The position numbers and the translations under genes were made by a program. From a virus, in IMG/VR virus record IMGVR_UViG_3300042691_026659, positions 1-38,885 of that record: a stretch of DNA of 38,885 nucleotides; one strand, written 5' to 3'. The notes beneath the pieces were generated by a model, which saw only the letters and a list, made by a program, of their open reading frames with translations, did no database searches and was not told where the DNA came from. This document shows positions 1-9,441 of this stretch, in pieces (position 1 is the stretch's first letter; every line of letters begins with the position of its first letter).

Positions 1-64
1 GTGTCCGCCGGCATCTTTGCCTTGCCGCTACCTTTGCCCATTAGACCCCCCACCGACGCTTGCG
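1..64. repeat. Terminal direct repeat, left copy (circular overlap)
   Basis: The first 64 bases are identical to the last 64 (38822-38885). Both copies carry the same gene junction, the stop of the hydrolase gene overlapping the start of the next leftward gene. This is the signature of a circular or circularly permuted genome cut open by the assembler. It is too short for typical podovirus terminal repeats, but real physical ends cannot be excluded. Confidence 0.93.
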
Positions 65-916
65 CACCGCTTGTGTTAATCCCGACAGATCGACCTTTGG
101 AGCTTGTGCCTGAGCCATCTGCAATTGCATCCGAGGCGCTTCCGGCAATTTGAAATCGCCTGCCGCCGCGCCGAGCCCGCCTAGCACCGCCTTGAACACG
201 TCGCCCATGCCGGGGCTTTCATTGGCGTTGAAGGTATCCGCGAGCAAACCCATGCCTTGCTGTGAGCCCGTGAGAGCGCCGCCAGCTGGCGTTTCTGTTT
301 TGGGCAGCGTTATGCCTGCGTCGCCTGCGTCGGGCGTCTGGATGGCTCCTGCGACGCCGTAGGCCCCATCAGGATCAACCCCATAACCGCCGCCGCTTGG
401 CGTGGTGTTGGGCTTGGTTGGTTTTGGCGTTCCATCTGGTGACAGGAATGCGTGCGATCCATCGCGAAGCAGGACGCCGCGATATTCGCCCTTGCTCGGG
501 TCAAAGCCGGTCCATTGCCGCCATGATTTGTATTTGTTGGGTTCGCGGGCTTCGAGTGCGAGCATGGTTTTTTCGGGTGCGAGGAAGTGCGTCGCCCCTT
601 GCACCGGGTCCGCTTCCTGTCCCTGCAACCGGCGCTCCGCCCACCCGCTCAACTGGGAAAAACTGGGGTCGGCCAAAATGCTGCGCAGCCGCGCCTGCTG
701 TGTGGGCTCAATTGTTGGTTGATAGATCGCTCTAGAAACGTGCGAGCCTAAATCCTCGCCCGTCATCTGAGCGCGGTTAATGATTGCGCCGAGGACGTTG
801 CGCGCGTCCGCCGGGTTGCGCCCATCTGCTTCCATCAAAGCCATAGCCACGGCTTTTTGCGTCGGGTTGAGTGAGGCCCATGTCGGATCGGAGGCGGTCC
901 AGGTGCGGTAAGCCAT
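41..916 (-). CDS. Virion-associated cell wall hydrolase, SleB-like
   Basis: The product has 291 aa. Residues about 20-160 look like the SleB/Hydrolase_2 fold: a candidate catalytic Glu29 in ALMEAD, an AIINR helix at 44-48, GWAERRL at 91-97, DPVQGATHF at 103-111 and a lysine/tryptophan-rich KSWRQW stretch. The family cleaves peptidoglycan glycan strands. The remainder is low-complexity, rich in Gly, Pro and Gln, as in ejection proteins. It follows two large ejection-type genes, so it probably enters the envelope with the DNA to open the wall locally. I use ATG 916, which overlaps the upstream stop as TGATG. A GTG at 919 is the alternative. Confidence 0.72.
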   Translation of the reverse strand: MAYRTWTASDPTWASLNPTQKAVAMALMEADGRNPADARNVLGAIINRAQMTGEDLGSHVSRAIYQPTIEPTQQARLRSILADPSFSQLSGWAERRLQGQEADPVQGATHFLAPEKTMLALEAREPNKYKSWRQWTGFDPSKGEYRGVLLRDGSHAFLSPDGTPKPTKPNTTPSGGGYGVDPDGAYGVAGAIQTPDAGDAGITLPKTETPAGGALTGSQQGMGLLADTFNANESPGMGDVFKAVLGGLGAAAGDFKLPEAPRMQLQMAQAQAPKVDLSGLTQAVRKRRWGV

Positions 917-2952
917 CACCGATCCTCCGTTGCTGACATGCTGCCACCAACAGCGGCACCCGCGCCCGTGATGCCGGCACTAATCCTGCGCAGCGTGGCA
1001 AGGTTGTCCGGCGTCGAAAGCTGCTGCATGGCAAGGTTGACGGCCTTGGGGTCTTTTGAGGTCAGAATGGCCGCGATGTGTTGGGCGAACTTGTTGTCGA
1101 TGTTCGACTTGGCTTTTGCGCCGCCGTATTTCACAGCAATGCCGGTTAAGATGCCCACCGGGTCTAACGGGTTCCCGCTTGTCGCAATCCCGCCCGCAGC
1201 GCCGAAAACCGCTGTAGAGCCCATGTCTCTCAACTGCTGCGCCGTGGTCGAGTTGCCGAGCGCCCCCTTGGTCGCTTCCATGACCTTCTCGATGTGCAGG
1301 AAGGCTTCAAACTGATTGGCCTTTGAGTGGCCAAGCGCAACCTTGAAGGCTTTGCGCGCGCTCTCGTCGCTCATCAAAATCTTAGCGAGATCGCGTCGGT
1401 CGTTTGTGCCGCTGATCTTGTCAAGATACTTGGAAACAAAGCCCTCCTGAAACATGCTCTTTTCCATGGGCGACGCCTTGGCCAGCATCTTCTCGACTTC
1501 GTTGAAGTCGTATTTGCCGCCGGCGAACTTTTGCCCGGCTTCAAGCGCATCTTCGGCCTGAAAGTAGTTCGCGGCGATGCCGCGAGCCTTTTTGTACTCT
1601 GGTATCGCGGCGTCAAGAGAGTTGCGCAGATCGCTTGCGAAGTTTCGGGCAAGACCGGCCGTCTCTTTATCGCCTTGGCGCATGGCCGTTTCAGCGATGT
1701 TGTCAAGTTCTCGCTTGGTGTAATCCCAAAATTGAAGAGGCGGAAAGTTTGCCTTCCCATCGCGAAACGTGCGCAGCACGCCATCGTCGCCGATCTTCAC
1801 CTCAATATTGAGAGGGCCGACACCCTGTGCGGCGGCTCTATCCTTGCTCCGCTTTACAGCGTCGTTCATTGCGCGTTGAAACAACGGCGCGCCAGCCATA
1901 CGCTCAATAGGCCAGTTCCAAAGTGGCCGATCGCCTTTTTTCATAGCCTCCTGATAAGCGGGAGCCGATGAAATCTTGCGCCACTTCTCCAGGTCGTCGC
2001 CAGCCTGTCCGGCGTTGCCTTGCCTACCGGTCAACCCCTTGATGAAATCAAGCGCCCGCGATCCTTGACCTTCCGAGCGCTGCATCAGCGCCGCTTCGGA
2101 CATTTCGCGGGCTTCAGGCGAATTGTTAGTTGCCGATCGCAGTAAGCGCCGACCGCTCTCGCCCATCGTATCGACGAGCATGATGTCTTGACCGGCCTGC
2201 CCGCGATTGGCGAGGTTGACCGCTGCCGGGTTGCTATCAATCCGCAGAGGCTCGCGCCCCATTGCCCGCATAAGGTTCGCGCTCTCGTCGCTGGCCTTTG
2301 AGGCGCGTGCGACTTCCCGTGTGGCTTCGTCCAGCGGGTTGCGTATCTTGTTGACGTTGGAGCGGATGCTGTCCGCAATCGCGCCGCCACCGGCCATGAC
2401 AGCAGGCGCAACGCCGCCAATGGCACCGCCTACGGCAGCGCCCCCTAGAGCGCCCTCCGCGCGGTTTTCCAGCCCGCCCTCGCTCTTGCCCGCACCATAG
2501 GCGGCACCGTACAGAGCGCCTTCCTTTAGCCCGGCTATCGTTGCCGCTTTAAGGCCCTGTCCAGCCGCCTTTGCCGTGTAGCCGATACCCTTTGCAGCCA
2601 ACCCCATAGGCATTGCAACGGACCCCAGGATTTCCATGCCATAGGTCGTTTTTGGAAACTCTTCCTGAGACTGCGCGAGCTTCTGCCGAACTTCGGGTAT
2701 GATGTCGGAATAGGTTTTGTTCGGGTCGATCGCCGCGCGGATGCCCGCCTCGATTTCATCGCCAAGGCCGAACGCCGCTTGACCAAGGCCACGCGCAGCC
2801 GAGCCGAGAAAAGACGTTTTAGGCTCGTTCGATACGGTCCAGTTCGCTTTGACTTCTGCGATCTTGGCGTCGATCTGCTCTTGCGTCGCGCCTTCGGGCG
2901 GCGTGATACGCGCCACGCGGCCGTCCGGTCCGGTGATGCGAATGGTTCCCAT
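916..2952 (-). CDS. Putative DNA ejection (internal virion) protein
   Basis: The product has 678 aa. The N-terminal 40 residues form a compact domain (GTIRITGPDG start) often found on podovirus ejection proteins. A Gly/Ala-rich stretch at about 110-185 has repeated small-residue spacing like a glycine zipper and could insert into a membrane. The rest is mostly predicted helix. The ATG overlaps the upstream stop (TAATG). Position between the tail hub and the hydrolase matches the P22 gp7/gp20/gp16 ejection block in role, though I see no clear sequence match to those proteins. The function is inferred from composition and position. Confidence 0.6.
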   Translation of the reverse strand: MGTIRITGPDGRVARITPPEGATQEQIDAKIAEVKANWTVSNEPKTSFLGSAARGLGQAAFGLGDEIEAGIRAAIDPNKTYSDIIPEVRQKLAQSQEEFPKTTYGMEILGSVAMPMGLAAKGIGYTAKAAGQGLKAATIAGLKEGALYGAAYGAGKSEGGLENRAEGALGGAAVGGAIGGVAPAVMAGGGAIADSIRSNVNKIRNPLDEATREVARASKASDESANLMRAMGREPLRIDSNPAAVNLANRGQAGQDIMLVDTMGESGRRLLRSATNNSPEAREMSEAALMQRSEGQGSRALDFIKGLTGRQGNAGQAGDDLEKWRKISSAPAYQEAMKKGDRPLWNWPIERMAGAPLFQRAMNDAVKRSKDRAAAQGVGPLNIEVKIGDDGVLRTFRDGKANFPPLQFWDYTKRELDNIAETAMRQGDKETAGLARNFASDLRNSLDAAIPEYKKARGIAANYFQAEDALEAGQKFAGGKYDFNEVEKMLAKASPMEKSMFQEGFVSKYLDKISGTNDRRDLAKILMSDESARKAFKVALGHSKANQFEAFLHIEKVMEATKGALGNSTTAQQLRDMGSTAVFGAAGGIATSGNPLDPVGILTGIAVKYGGAKAKSNIDNKFAQHIAAILTSKDPKAVNLAMQQLSTPDNLATLRRISAGITGAGAAVGGSMSATEDR

Positions 2953-4202
2953 TAGTCTTCAAACTCCACTTTGAAGCCGCTTTGGTCGATCAACGGCTGA
3001 TCGCCGCGACCTTGCAGAGCCGAGCCGTCAAGCCCTCCGCCTTCCCCACCGCCATAAATGCGATCATAAGCCGTGCGGACGCGCCCCTTGCTTTCCTGTG
3101 TAAACTTGAGAATGTCCTGCATGGCTTTCTTGAACTGGTCATAGCTCTGCGCCTGCTCCAACGGGACCAGAGCATTTTGCAGCATCGCCAATTCGCGTTC
3201 CGTGACCTGCCCGAGAGCGCCGCCCGTCTTGGAAGCGTTGCGCATGTCTTGAAGCGTTTGGAAGGCGACCTGCGCTTTTAGCGTTTCAAGCTGTGCTTGT
3301 GCGTTGGCCGCGTCGCCACCGGGAATGTTTGGCAGAACGCTCATAGCGCCCGTAATGCGACCGAGGCCGCGATCATTTTGCAGCAACGCATTGACCGACG
3401 ACGCGAGCCGATCCATGCCGGTGAACGTGTAATCGAGCGCCGTCTTGTCGCCCTGCTGTTTCGCGACTTGCTTTTGATCGGCGGGACCACCTGGCACCGC
3501 TTCCATTGTCCCGGTTTCGCGATTGTAACGGAAGCCCTTGGCCAGCAACCCGGCGGGCTGGTTGTCGTCTGGATTATTGCCGTCCGGCTTCATGTATTCA
3601 CGGAAAGCCACCTCATCCTGTGCGATGGCCAGCGCCTTCTCCGTCGTCATGCCGGGAACGGCCTTGAGTGCGTTAAGGCGCTGCGTGATGAGTTCTGTGC
3701 TCTTGCGCTCTGACTTGAGCTTCTCCTGATTGGCTTGGATGACCTTCAGCGCTTCCGGCTGCTTAATCGCTAACTGCGCCGTGCGCGGATCAATCCCACC
3801 CGCCACCAGCGTCTGATAAAGCTCATTCTGCCGTGTGGTTTCATCGCCGGCATTCATAGCGCCGCCAATAGCGCCTAAGATGCCGTAACCGCCACCCTTG
3901 CCGCCAAAGCCTTGCAATGCGCCCTTCAGATACGTGCCGACGCCGGCCTCTTCGACCGGAGCCGCCTGCGGCCCGCCGAGGTTCATGCGCGGCGCTACGG
4001 CCGGTGCCTCTTTCGGTGCATCGGGAGCCGGGAACATCTTGCGCATTCCCGCCTGCGGAGGCGTGGACCCCGGAAGGCCCTTAGGAGCCTCGTAATTGGT
4101 CGGAGACGGCGAAATCATGCCCGACTGCATCTGAGCCTGCATCTGCCGCGCCCAGCCGTCCGGCTCGCCCTGTAGCCCAAAGAGTTGATCAAGTAGGCCC
4201 AT
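2952..4202 (-). CDS. Putative internal virion or ejection protein
   Basis: The product has 416 aa and begins GLLDQLFGLQ. Residues 20-130 are rich in Pro, Gly, Met and Gln, followed by a long helical segment with Lys, Gln and Glu (about 150-370). It has no recognised catalytic motif. Composition and its place among long, helix-rich, low-complexity products fit a protein carried inside the head and ejected with DNA. Start ATG 4202 lies 3 bases after the upstream stop. Confidence 0.5.
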   Translation of the reverse strand: MGLLDQLFGLQGEPDGWARQMQAQMQSGMISPSPTNYEAPKGLPGSTPPQAGMRKMFPAPDAPKEAPAVAPRMNLGGPQAAPVEEAGVGTYLKGALQGFGGKGGGYGILGAIGGAMNAGDETTRQNELYQTLVAGGIDPRTAQLAIKQPEALKVIQANQEKLKSERKSTELITQRLNALKAVPGMTTEKALAIAQDEVAFREYMKPDGNNPDDNQPAGLLAKGFRYNRETGTMEAVPGGPADQKQVAKQQGDKTALDYTFTGMDRLASSVNALLQNDRGLGRITGAMSVLPNIPGGDAANAQAQLETLKAQVAFQTLQDMRNASKTGGALGQVTERELAMLQNALVPLEQAQSYDQFKKAMQDILKFTQESKGRVRTAYDRIYGGGEGGGLDGSALQGRGDQPLIDQSGFKVEFED

Positions 4203-4205
4203 GGA

Positions 4206-5042
4206 TTAGCCCCCAAACTTGCCGAGTAGCGAGCCGAGATTGAAGCCGCTGGATTTGGTGGCAGAATTGCCTTGCGCGTTGCCGGTCTGCGTTCCGCCCA
4301 GCCCTGCGGCCGGGAACAGAAGCGACGCCACCCGCTGCAAATCCTCGTAAGGCAAATCCTTGATTTGCTGGTCGAGGTTGAGGATCGTGTTGGCCCCGTA
4401 GTTGCGCGCATCAAGCGCGGCTTGACCCTGCTCAACACCTCCGGCCCGCATCGCTTGCCGCTGTGCGTCGAGGCTTGATTGCGTGGCGGCTGTGTTCTGA
4501 CCCGCCCCATAAAGCGAGTTGGCTGCGCTCATCTGGTTGGCGACGTTCCGATTATACTGATCGAACAGCAGAGGCGTGGTGGCCTGTGCGACGCCACGGG
4601 AAGCGGCGAGCGAGTTCATGCCCGACAGATCACGGCCGGCACCGGCAAATTGCGCATTGATCCGGTTCTGTGCGTCGTCGCCCACCTGTTGCAGCATCGC
4701 CTGCATTTGCGGGTTGGACATCGGATCGAGGTTCGCCCCGCTGGCATAACCACCAAGCTGGTTTTGCATGGTGTTATAGGCTTGCCCCACGAGGCCGGAG
4801 CGGTCCTGCGTGTTGAAACTGTCGTTGGCGAGCTGTGCCGTTTGCGCCGTGAACGGGTTGCCTTGCGCGGCGTTGTTCTTAAGAACACCGAACGCCGAGG
4901 CTTGATCCGGCGTCATGCCGACACCGCCCGCCGAGGCCAGCTTGTCGGTGAACGACTTCACGGCCGGCGTTGCGTAGGACCACGGACCCGACGCGCCGCT
5001 TGTCTTTTGCGCCTCGCTGGTTTTGCTAGACGATTTGGACAT
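4206..5042 (-). CDS. Putative internal virion or tail-associated protein
   Basis: The product has 278 aa and begins with a Ser/Lys/Thr-rich tail. The rest is rich in Gln, Asn, Ala and Gly with helical QMQAMLQQVGDDAQNRI-type segments, ending in a glycine/serine-rich GFNLGSLLGKFGG. I recognise no domain. It sits at the start of the ejection-protein block and its ATG overlaps the previous stop as TGATG, so it is probably a minor virion component delivered with the DNA. Confidence 0.45.
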   Translation of the reverse strand: MSKSSSKTSEAQKTSGASGPWSYATPAVKSFTDKLASAGGVGMTPDQASAFGVLKNNAAQGNPFTAQTAQLANDSFNTQDRSGLVGQAYNTMQNQLGGYASGANLDPMSNPQMQAMLQQVGDDAQNRINAQFAGAGRDLSGMNSLAASRGVAQATTPLLFDQYNRNVANQMSAANSLYGAGQNTAATQSSLDAQRQAMRAGGVEQGQAALDARNYGANTILNLDQQIKDLPYEDLQRVASLLFPAAGLGGTQTGNAQGNSATKSSGFNLGSLLGKFGG

Positions 5043-5476
5043 CAGGCGACCCTCCGCTCATAGAGATATGTTCCGTCCGGTTCCTGTCCCACGGCTCGAA
5101 TGCCGGGATAGGCCCGCTGCAAAGCCTTGCGGCCTTTGAAAATGATGCGATCACACCGATTGACTTGCGCATAGGCGATCATGGCGGTCGTGATCTTCTG
5201 ACCCCATTTCAGGATTGACCGGCCGCCGAGGCCGTAGACGTCGAGGGCTTCGCCGTCGCTCGTCTGGACGATCGAAGTCAGAAACGCGCCAATCGGGGTT
5301 TCCCCGTCGAGGATCACCCAAATTCGGGCTTTGCCTTCCAGCACATCGGCCACGGCTTGATTTAGATCAACGTCGGGATCGACCTTTGCGCCCGCAATCA
5401 GGAACGGTGCCAGATACGGCCACGCCGGGGTCAGAAGGTCCAAGGGCAGTTGCCCGATTTCAATCTCTTGTGTCAT
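5042..5476 (-). CDS. GNAT-like small protein in the tail module
   Basis: The product has 144 aa. The order of elements resembles a shortened GNAT acyltransferase fold: a strand pair around KARIWVILDGETPIGAFL, then EALDVYGLGG, then a helix KWGQKITTAMIAYAQ and a strand RCDRIIFKGR. The usual Q/R-x-x-G-x-G/A acetyl-CoA loop is not convincing (GLGGRS is the nearest), so enzyme activity is doubtful. Similar proteins occur near tail genes in many phages with no established role. It overlaps both neighbours (ATGA, TGATG). Confidence 0.45.
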   Translation of the reverse strand: MTQEIEIGQLPLDLLTPAWPYLAPFLIAGAKVDPDVDLNQAVADVLEGKARIWVILDGETPIGAFLTSIVQTSDGEALDVYGLGGRSILKWGQKITTAMIAYAQVNRCDRIIFKGRKALQRAYPGIRAVGQEPDGTYLYERRVA

Positions 5477-5781
5477 CCGAGGGCCACCCAGAAAAATGTT
5501 TTGTCTGCGTTGGCGTTGTTCGTGTGCGTGATCGTGAAGGTTCCCTGTCCCACGCTTGAGACGTAGGTCGCGGCGACGATTGCCGCGGCATTGGCCGTGG
5601 TCGGGAACAGAAACACCTTCGAGCCAAGGCCGCAGTTAATGGCTGTCACGGCCGTGGTGGCTGCGTTAGCCGTCAACGTTACCGTGCCGACCGCGTTAGA
5701 CCGTCCGGCGAACAGATCGCGGATGGCTTGGTTCTGCCGCGTGGGGTCTTTCTCGGCGATGTGGAGGATGACGCCACTCAT
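5473..5781 (-). CDS. Small structural protein, function unknown
   Basis: The product has 102 aa. An N-terminal helix (about 15-27) is followed by Thr/Ala/Val-rich beta-type sequence (GTVTLTANAATTAV and GTFTITHTNNA), a composition typical of small phage surface or neck proteins. It overlaps both neighbours by 4 bases (ATGA), so it is translationally coupled within the tail-completion genes. I recognise no family. Confidence 0.5.
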   Translation of the reverse strand: MSGVILHIAEKDPTRQNQAIRDLFAGRSNAVGTVTLTANAATTAVTAINCGLGSKVFLFPTTANAAAIVAATYVSSVGQGTFTITHTNNANADKTFFWVALG

Positions 5782-5972
5782 GCGTCACCTCCGAGAAATC
5801 CCAGCGGCCCACGATCGGACGCCATGATCGCGTTCCCATCCGCATCCAGCAGGCCCGTATCGCGTGCCTCGTCATCCCACACGGTGACGCTTACCGGCTT
5901 GGCTTCCTCGACTTCCGTCTCACACGGTGCCGTCCATGCGGCCATGCGTGGTTTGATAAAGTAGCGGCTCAT
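5778..5972 (-). CDS. Small hypothetical protein
   Basis: The product has 64 aa: a basic-aromatic start (SRYFIKPRMAAW) then an acidic C-terminal half. ATG 5972 is chosen because it overlaps the stop of the tail hub gene as ATGA, the dominant junction type here. No motif is recognised. Position suggests a tail assembly accessory. Confidence 0.5.
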   Translation of the reverse strand: MSRYFIKPRMAAWTAPCETEVEEAKPVSVTVWDDEARDTGLLDADGNAIMASDRGPLGFLGGDA

Positions 5973-7720
5973 CGGCGGCCCTCCGCGACCACATCCGGTT
6001 GAACGCCAGTGATGAAACTCCAATCGGTACCAGCGGGGACGCGCATCTTGAAACGCGCATGGCGGGTCGAGGCCCGCTGTGGACAAAAGCCCTGCGTGTT
6101 GATGAGTGTCTCGCTGGTATAAGAAGGCGTCGCATACATGTTTTCGCGACGCCCGACAGAGGCATAGAGCGTGCCGGCATCCGTCACCGGGAAGCCGCCG
6201 CGCACAAAGAGACGCTTATCGATGGCCGACTGCTCGGCGGTTTCGACCGTGGCTTCGACCGCATCACCTGTAAAAAACGCGATCTTGTGGTCTGAGTTCG
6301 CGATGGCAATGTCAGGACGGGTTGCGGCTTCGAAGTCGTCCAGCGAGATGCCGAGATCGTCGATCGAGCCCTCGATATACCCGCCCGAGACGTAGGCATT
6401 GGTAAATGTGGAACCGTCCAAATCAATCGTGGTGCCGTCAACCACCGTGATCGTCCACGTGCCATTCGCTTCCGTCGTGCCGGTGACGCCGGCAACGGTT
6501 TTGATGTCCCCCGTTGACCAGCCCGATGTTGACGAGACCGTGAGACGAATGCCTCCGCCAGGAGCAGATGATACGGTTGCAATGAGGAGGGTCAGACCTA
6601 GCGGCACGCCAGGAACGCCACCCCCGCCGCCGGTCAAGGCGTTACTCACCGCACGTGAGCCGATCAAGGCCAGACCTTCTAGCGTGATGCCGGGCTTAGC
6701 CAGTGACGTGATGATTTCCGCCTCAAGATCGACAGGCGACCAGCGATCGAGGATGTAATCGTAAACGAGCGCCTTATCCATCGTCGTTAGGGCGTTGGCT
6801 TGCGACTTGTAGGCAAAGAACACACGATTAGAGCGCGGGTCTGCTGCGGCCTGAAGCATGGAGTGGTCCGTTGCGTCGTAATCATCGAGGAATGTGCGAT
6901 CGACCCGCTCGCGACCTATGGGCGTCATCGAGCCTGAGGCGTCGATGGTATAAAAACCCTTGTTCGCGAAGAAAAAGACGCGGCCTGAGGCGTCTACAAT
7001 TTGATAGGGGTGCGCTGCGCCAAGCTCTTTTGACAGCCTGTCGATCTGGAACACGATGTCGGAGCCGGGCGAAAAGATCATGCGGCGGATGCTGCTCTCT
7101 TGCAGGATGACGCCAAACTCGCCACCAACCACGCCGAGCACGTTGCCGCCGTCTGGCAAATCTTGAAAGTCGCTGTAGGTTGTGCCGCTTGTCCAGGTCG
7201 TAATGGCGTTCAAACCCGACCACTGCACCCGGTTGGCATTGGAAGCGAGACCCGACAGAACCAGAAAGCGGTTTACAACGGAGACATAAGACGCACGCGG
7301 CGGCGATCCTGCGAGGTTCGCAAATTCCGTGTCCGTGTCGATGTCAAACACTTGCACGTCGTCATTGGGCTGCGTCGCTATGATCTTGTCGTTGAATTGC
7401 GCGAAGCTCCAAAGCCCCTCTGTCGGGACGGTGCTGTAGGCACTGCCGCCCGCGCTCGCATCGGTCCAGGTCAGCGTTGTATTGTCGAGCGTGTAGAGCC
7501 GGTCAGCGGTCCCTGCGAATATCTTGATCGTGCCGTCCGACTTGGTGCCGAAGAACAAACCCCGACAGCGTGCGCCCAGCGCATCGGAAAACACGTTAGC
7601 GTCAAAGAACGGTCCATACCCATCGCCACGCGGCAAGACGTTCGACACCGACGCCGTGTAGGCGGCGTTGTGGTCCGAAACGTCGGGCCGGTATTCACCG
7701 ATGGTGAGGAGCGCGGCCAT
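5969..7720 (-). CDS. Tail hub / packaged DNA stabilisation protein, P22 gp10-like
   Basis: The product has 583 aa and is rich in beta-type sequence. Recognisable features of gp10-like hub proteins are the N-terminal GEYRPDV and CRGLFFGTK segments, repeated beta-propeller-like units (GTADRLYTLDNTTLTW, GLWSFAQFNDKIIAT, RVFFFANKGFYTID) and LVYDYILDRWSPVD near residue 320. A Gly/Pro insertion near 365-375 leads into an added C-terminal beta domain. It should sit below the portal and plug the DNA channel. It follows the adaptor gene, the same order as in P22-type phages. Confidence 0.68.
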   Translation of the reverse strand: MAALLTIGEYRPDVSDHNAAYTASVSNVLPRGDGYGPFFDANVFSDALGARCRGLFFGTKSDGTIKIFAGTADRLYTLDNTTLTWTDASAGGSAYSTVPTEGLWSFAQFNDKIIATQPNDDVQVFDIDTDTEFANLAGSPPRASYVSVVNRFLVLSGLASNANRVQWSGLNAITTWTSGTTYSDFQDLPDGGNVLGVVGGEFGVILQESSIRRMIFSPGSDIVFQIDRLSKELGAAHPYQIVDASGRVFFFANKGFYTIDASGSMTPIGRERVDRTFLDDYDATDHSMLQAAADPRSNRVFFAYKSQANALTTMDKALVYDYILDRWSPVDLEAEIITSLAKPGITLEGLALIGSRAVSNALTGGGGGVPGVPLGLTLLIATVSSAPGGGIRLTVSSTSGWSTGDIKTVAGVTGTTEANGTWTITVVDGTTIDLDGSTFTNAYVSGGYIEGSIDDLGISLDDFEAATRPDIAIANSDHKIAFFTGDAVEATVETAEQSAIDKRLFVRGGFPVTDAGTLYASVGRRENMYATPSYTSETLINTQGFCPQRASTRHARFKMRVPAGTDWSFITGVQPDVVAEGRR

Positions 7721-8358
7721 TAGAACTCCATCGCCATAACGCGACCGTCACCGATCTGCGTGATTTGGTTGGTGCGCGACTTCAGTTGCTCAAAGGCTTC
7801 CTCCACCGCCTGCTGCATGGTGGCGGCGAGTTCGAGGTCTTTCAGGACGTGCAACGCCAGTTCCAGCTTGGCGCGCGAGCGGATCAGGCGCTCCGCCGTT
7901 GTCATCCAAGGGTTCGAGGCCTCTGCGTCTGTAGCCGGTGCCGCCACGTCCACCGCAGCCGCGACGCGCATTGTGTAGACGGCATCGGGCACGGGATAGA
8001 ACCGGATTTTCTTATCATAGTAGGCATACCAGCTCGGCTGACCGGTGCTGGTGCCGTTGGTGGAAAAGTGTTCCATCTCCACCGGCCGCATGGGCAGCAC
8101 TTGGTAAGGCTGATCGCCAACGTAGATCGCGATGTAATCGATTTTGTTAAGGGTGCCGATGAAGGCCGAGTCCGTGGAGGCGTAAAACTCCTGATTAGCC
8201 ACGGTCGAGAAGGTGTTGGACCGGCTTTCATTGAACAGAAACCGCTCGTCGGTATAGGCGGCGATGGCATCCGTGATGGCATAGGCAATCTGCGACGTGA
8301 GGTCGTCACGCGCTAACTCGTCTGCGACGCGGGCTTTCATGATCGCGAGCGTGCTCAT
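7720..8358 (-). CDS. Head-to-tail adaptor protein
   Basis: The product has 212 aa. The pattern fits podovirus adaptor proteins: N-terminal helices (ARVADELARDDLTSQIAYAITDAIAAY), a central part with GQPSWYAYYDKKIRFYPVPDAVYTM, and a C-terminal helix pair (AERLIRSRAKLELALHVL). Such proteins bridge the portal ring and the hub. It lies directly upstream of the hub gene and overlaps the preceding gene by 4 bases (ATGA). Confidence 0.65.
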   Translation of the reverse strand: MSTLAIMKARVADELARDDLTSQIAYAITDAIAAYTDERFLFNESRSNTFSTVANQEFYASTDSAFIGTLNKIDYIAIYVGDQPYQVLPMRPVEMEHFSTNGTSTGQPSWYAYYDKKIRFYPVPDAVYTMRVAAAVDVAAPATDAEASNPWMTTAERLIRSRAKLELALHVLKDLELAATMQQAVEEAFEQLKSRTNQITQIGDGRVMAMEF

Positions 8359-8840
8359 TTGCTGCGCTTCTCCACGGTCGGAGCCCAGTCCAGTTTTTGC
8401 TCGATCTTCTCTAAAAGGCCCTCTGTCTTGTTGACCTTCTCTTCGAGCTTGCTGTCGATCTTTTCGAGGATGCTGTCGGTCTTTCCAACCTTCTCCGCGA
8501 GGGCGTTGGCAATGATCTCCTGCCGCGCCCGCTCGGCTGCGTTTTGCGAGTTGGTGATGTAGATGATGCCGGCGCAGACCATCGAAAACAGAACCGCAAG
8601 GCTCAAGACGGTCTTGGTCGTCTGGTGAAAATCGAACTGTGGCCGGCTGTCGAGCTTATCCAGCTTCGAGCCCAGCGCCGAGAAACCCGTGTGAACTTCG
8701 CCTTGCAGCGTGCGCACAGAGCTTTCCACGCCCGTCATGCGGCCGCCAAGCACGTTGATGGCTGCGTCATGGGTGGCGAGCGTTGCAGTTAAGTCTTTCG
8801 GCATGGGACCGGACATTGATTTACCTGTTAAGGTCGTCAT
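8355..8840 (-). CDS. Membrane protein with coiled coil, possibly holin-like or structural
   Basis: The product has 161 aa. There is one clear membrane segment at about 78-96 (TVLSLAVLFSMVCAGIIYI), preceded by a helical region and followed by a repetitive coiled coil with two similar units (KTDSILEKIDSKLEEKV and KTEGLLEKIEQKLDW). It sits among head and neck genes, not in the lysis cassette. It could be a holin-like or envelope-interacting protein, but I see no decisive family match. ATG 8816, with AGGT ahead of it, is an alternative start. Confidence 0.5.
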   Translation of the reverse strand: MTTLTGKSMSGPMPKDLTATLATHDAAINVLGGRMTGVESSVRTLQGEVHTGFSALGSKLDKLDSRPQFDFHQTTKTVLSLAVLFSMVCAGIIYITNSQNAAERARQEIIANALAEKVGKTDSILEKIDSKLEEKVNKTEGLLEKIEQKLDWAPTVEKRSK

Positions 8841-8919
8841 GGTCGGGGCTGCTTTCCGTTAAGCAAACTCTGACAAGTCGGTCGGTTCCGTTCCCAGCGG
8901 AGCCGGCCGGCGCACACAC

Positions 8920-9408
8920 TCAACCCTCAATCTCCAGGGTGATGGTGAACGTCTCCGATGAACCCGGCGCGTAAGCGCCGACCGCCTCCAGTAGTCCGTA
9001 AATCGACGCGCCCGACGTGGGAAAGTTCACGCCAATAGCGATGGCTGCGCTGACATCGGCCAAACCCGACGCCGACCCGGCTTCTGCGCCGCTGCTCATA
9101 TCGAGCGCGACCGACCCGAGATAACCGGCACCAATGCCCGCCGACAAAGAAAAGGCCCCGTTGTCACCGTTGGCGACGGTCGGGGCTGTCGTGAAAAGGT
9201 GCAGCAAAAACGATGCGGCGGTCGTGGTCGTGGTTGATTTGAAAATGCGCACGCGCCGGATCATGCCGGAGCGGCCGAGACCCGACATGCTCCACTCGAA
9301 CGGCGTCACGCTGCCCGCTGTCGCGCTGTTCGCAATCAAGTCGCCGGCATCATAGGCCGTCGTGCCGCTGACCTTCGTGAGCGTGTACTGAGGCGTCGTG
9401 ACGATCAT
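8920..9408 (-). CDS. Small virion protein, probable head decoration or neck
   Basis: The product has 162 aa, is rich in Ser, Thr, Ala and Gly, and has alternating hydrophobic beta patterns (GMIRRVRIFKSTTTTTAASFLLHLF near 49-73; ETFTITLEIEG at the end). The composition matches capsid-surface or neck proteins that often follow the major capsid gene. No specific family is recognised. A GC-rich hairpin lies just upstream. Confidence 0.45.
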   Translation of the reverse strand: MIVTTPQYTLTKVSGTTAYDAGDLIANSATAGSVTPFEWSMSGLGRSGMIRRVRIFKSTTTTTAASFLLHLFTTAPTVANGDNGAFSLSAGIGAGYLGSVALDMSSGAEAGSASGLADVSAAIAIGVNFPTSGASIYGLLEAVGAYAPGSSETFTITLEIEG

Positions 9409-9441
9409 GGTGCTGGTTCCTTGTGTCCCGTTACGAAGGGA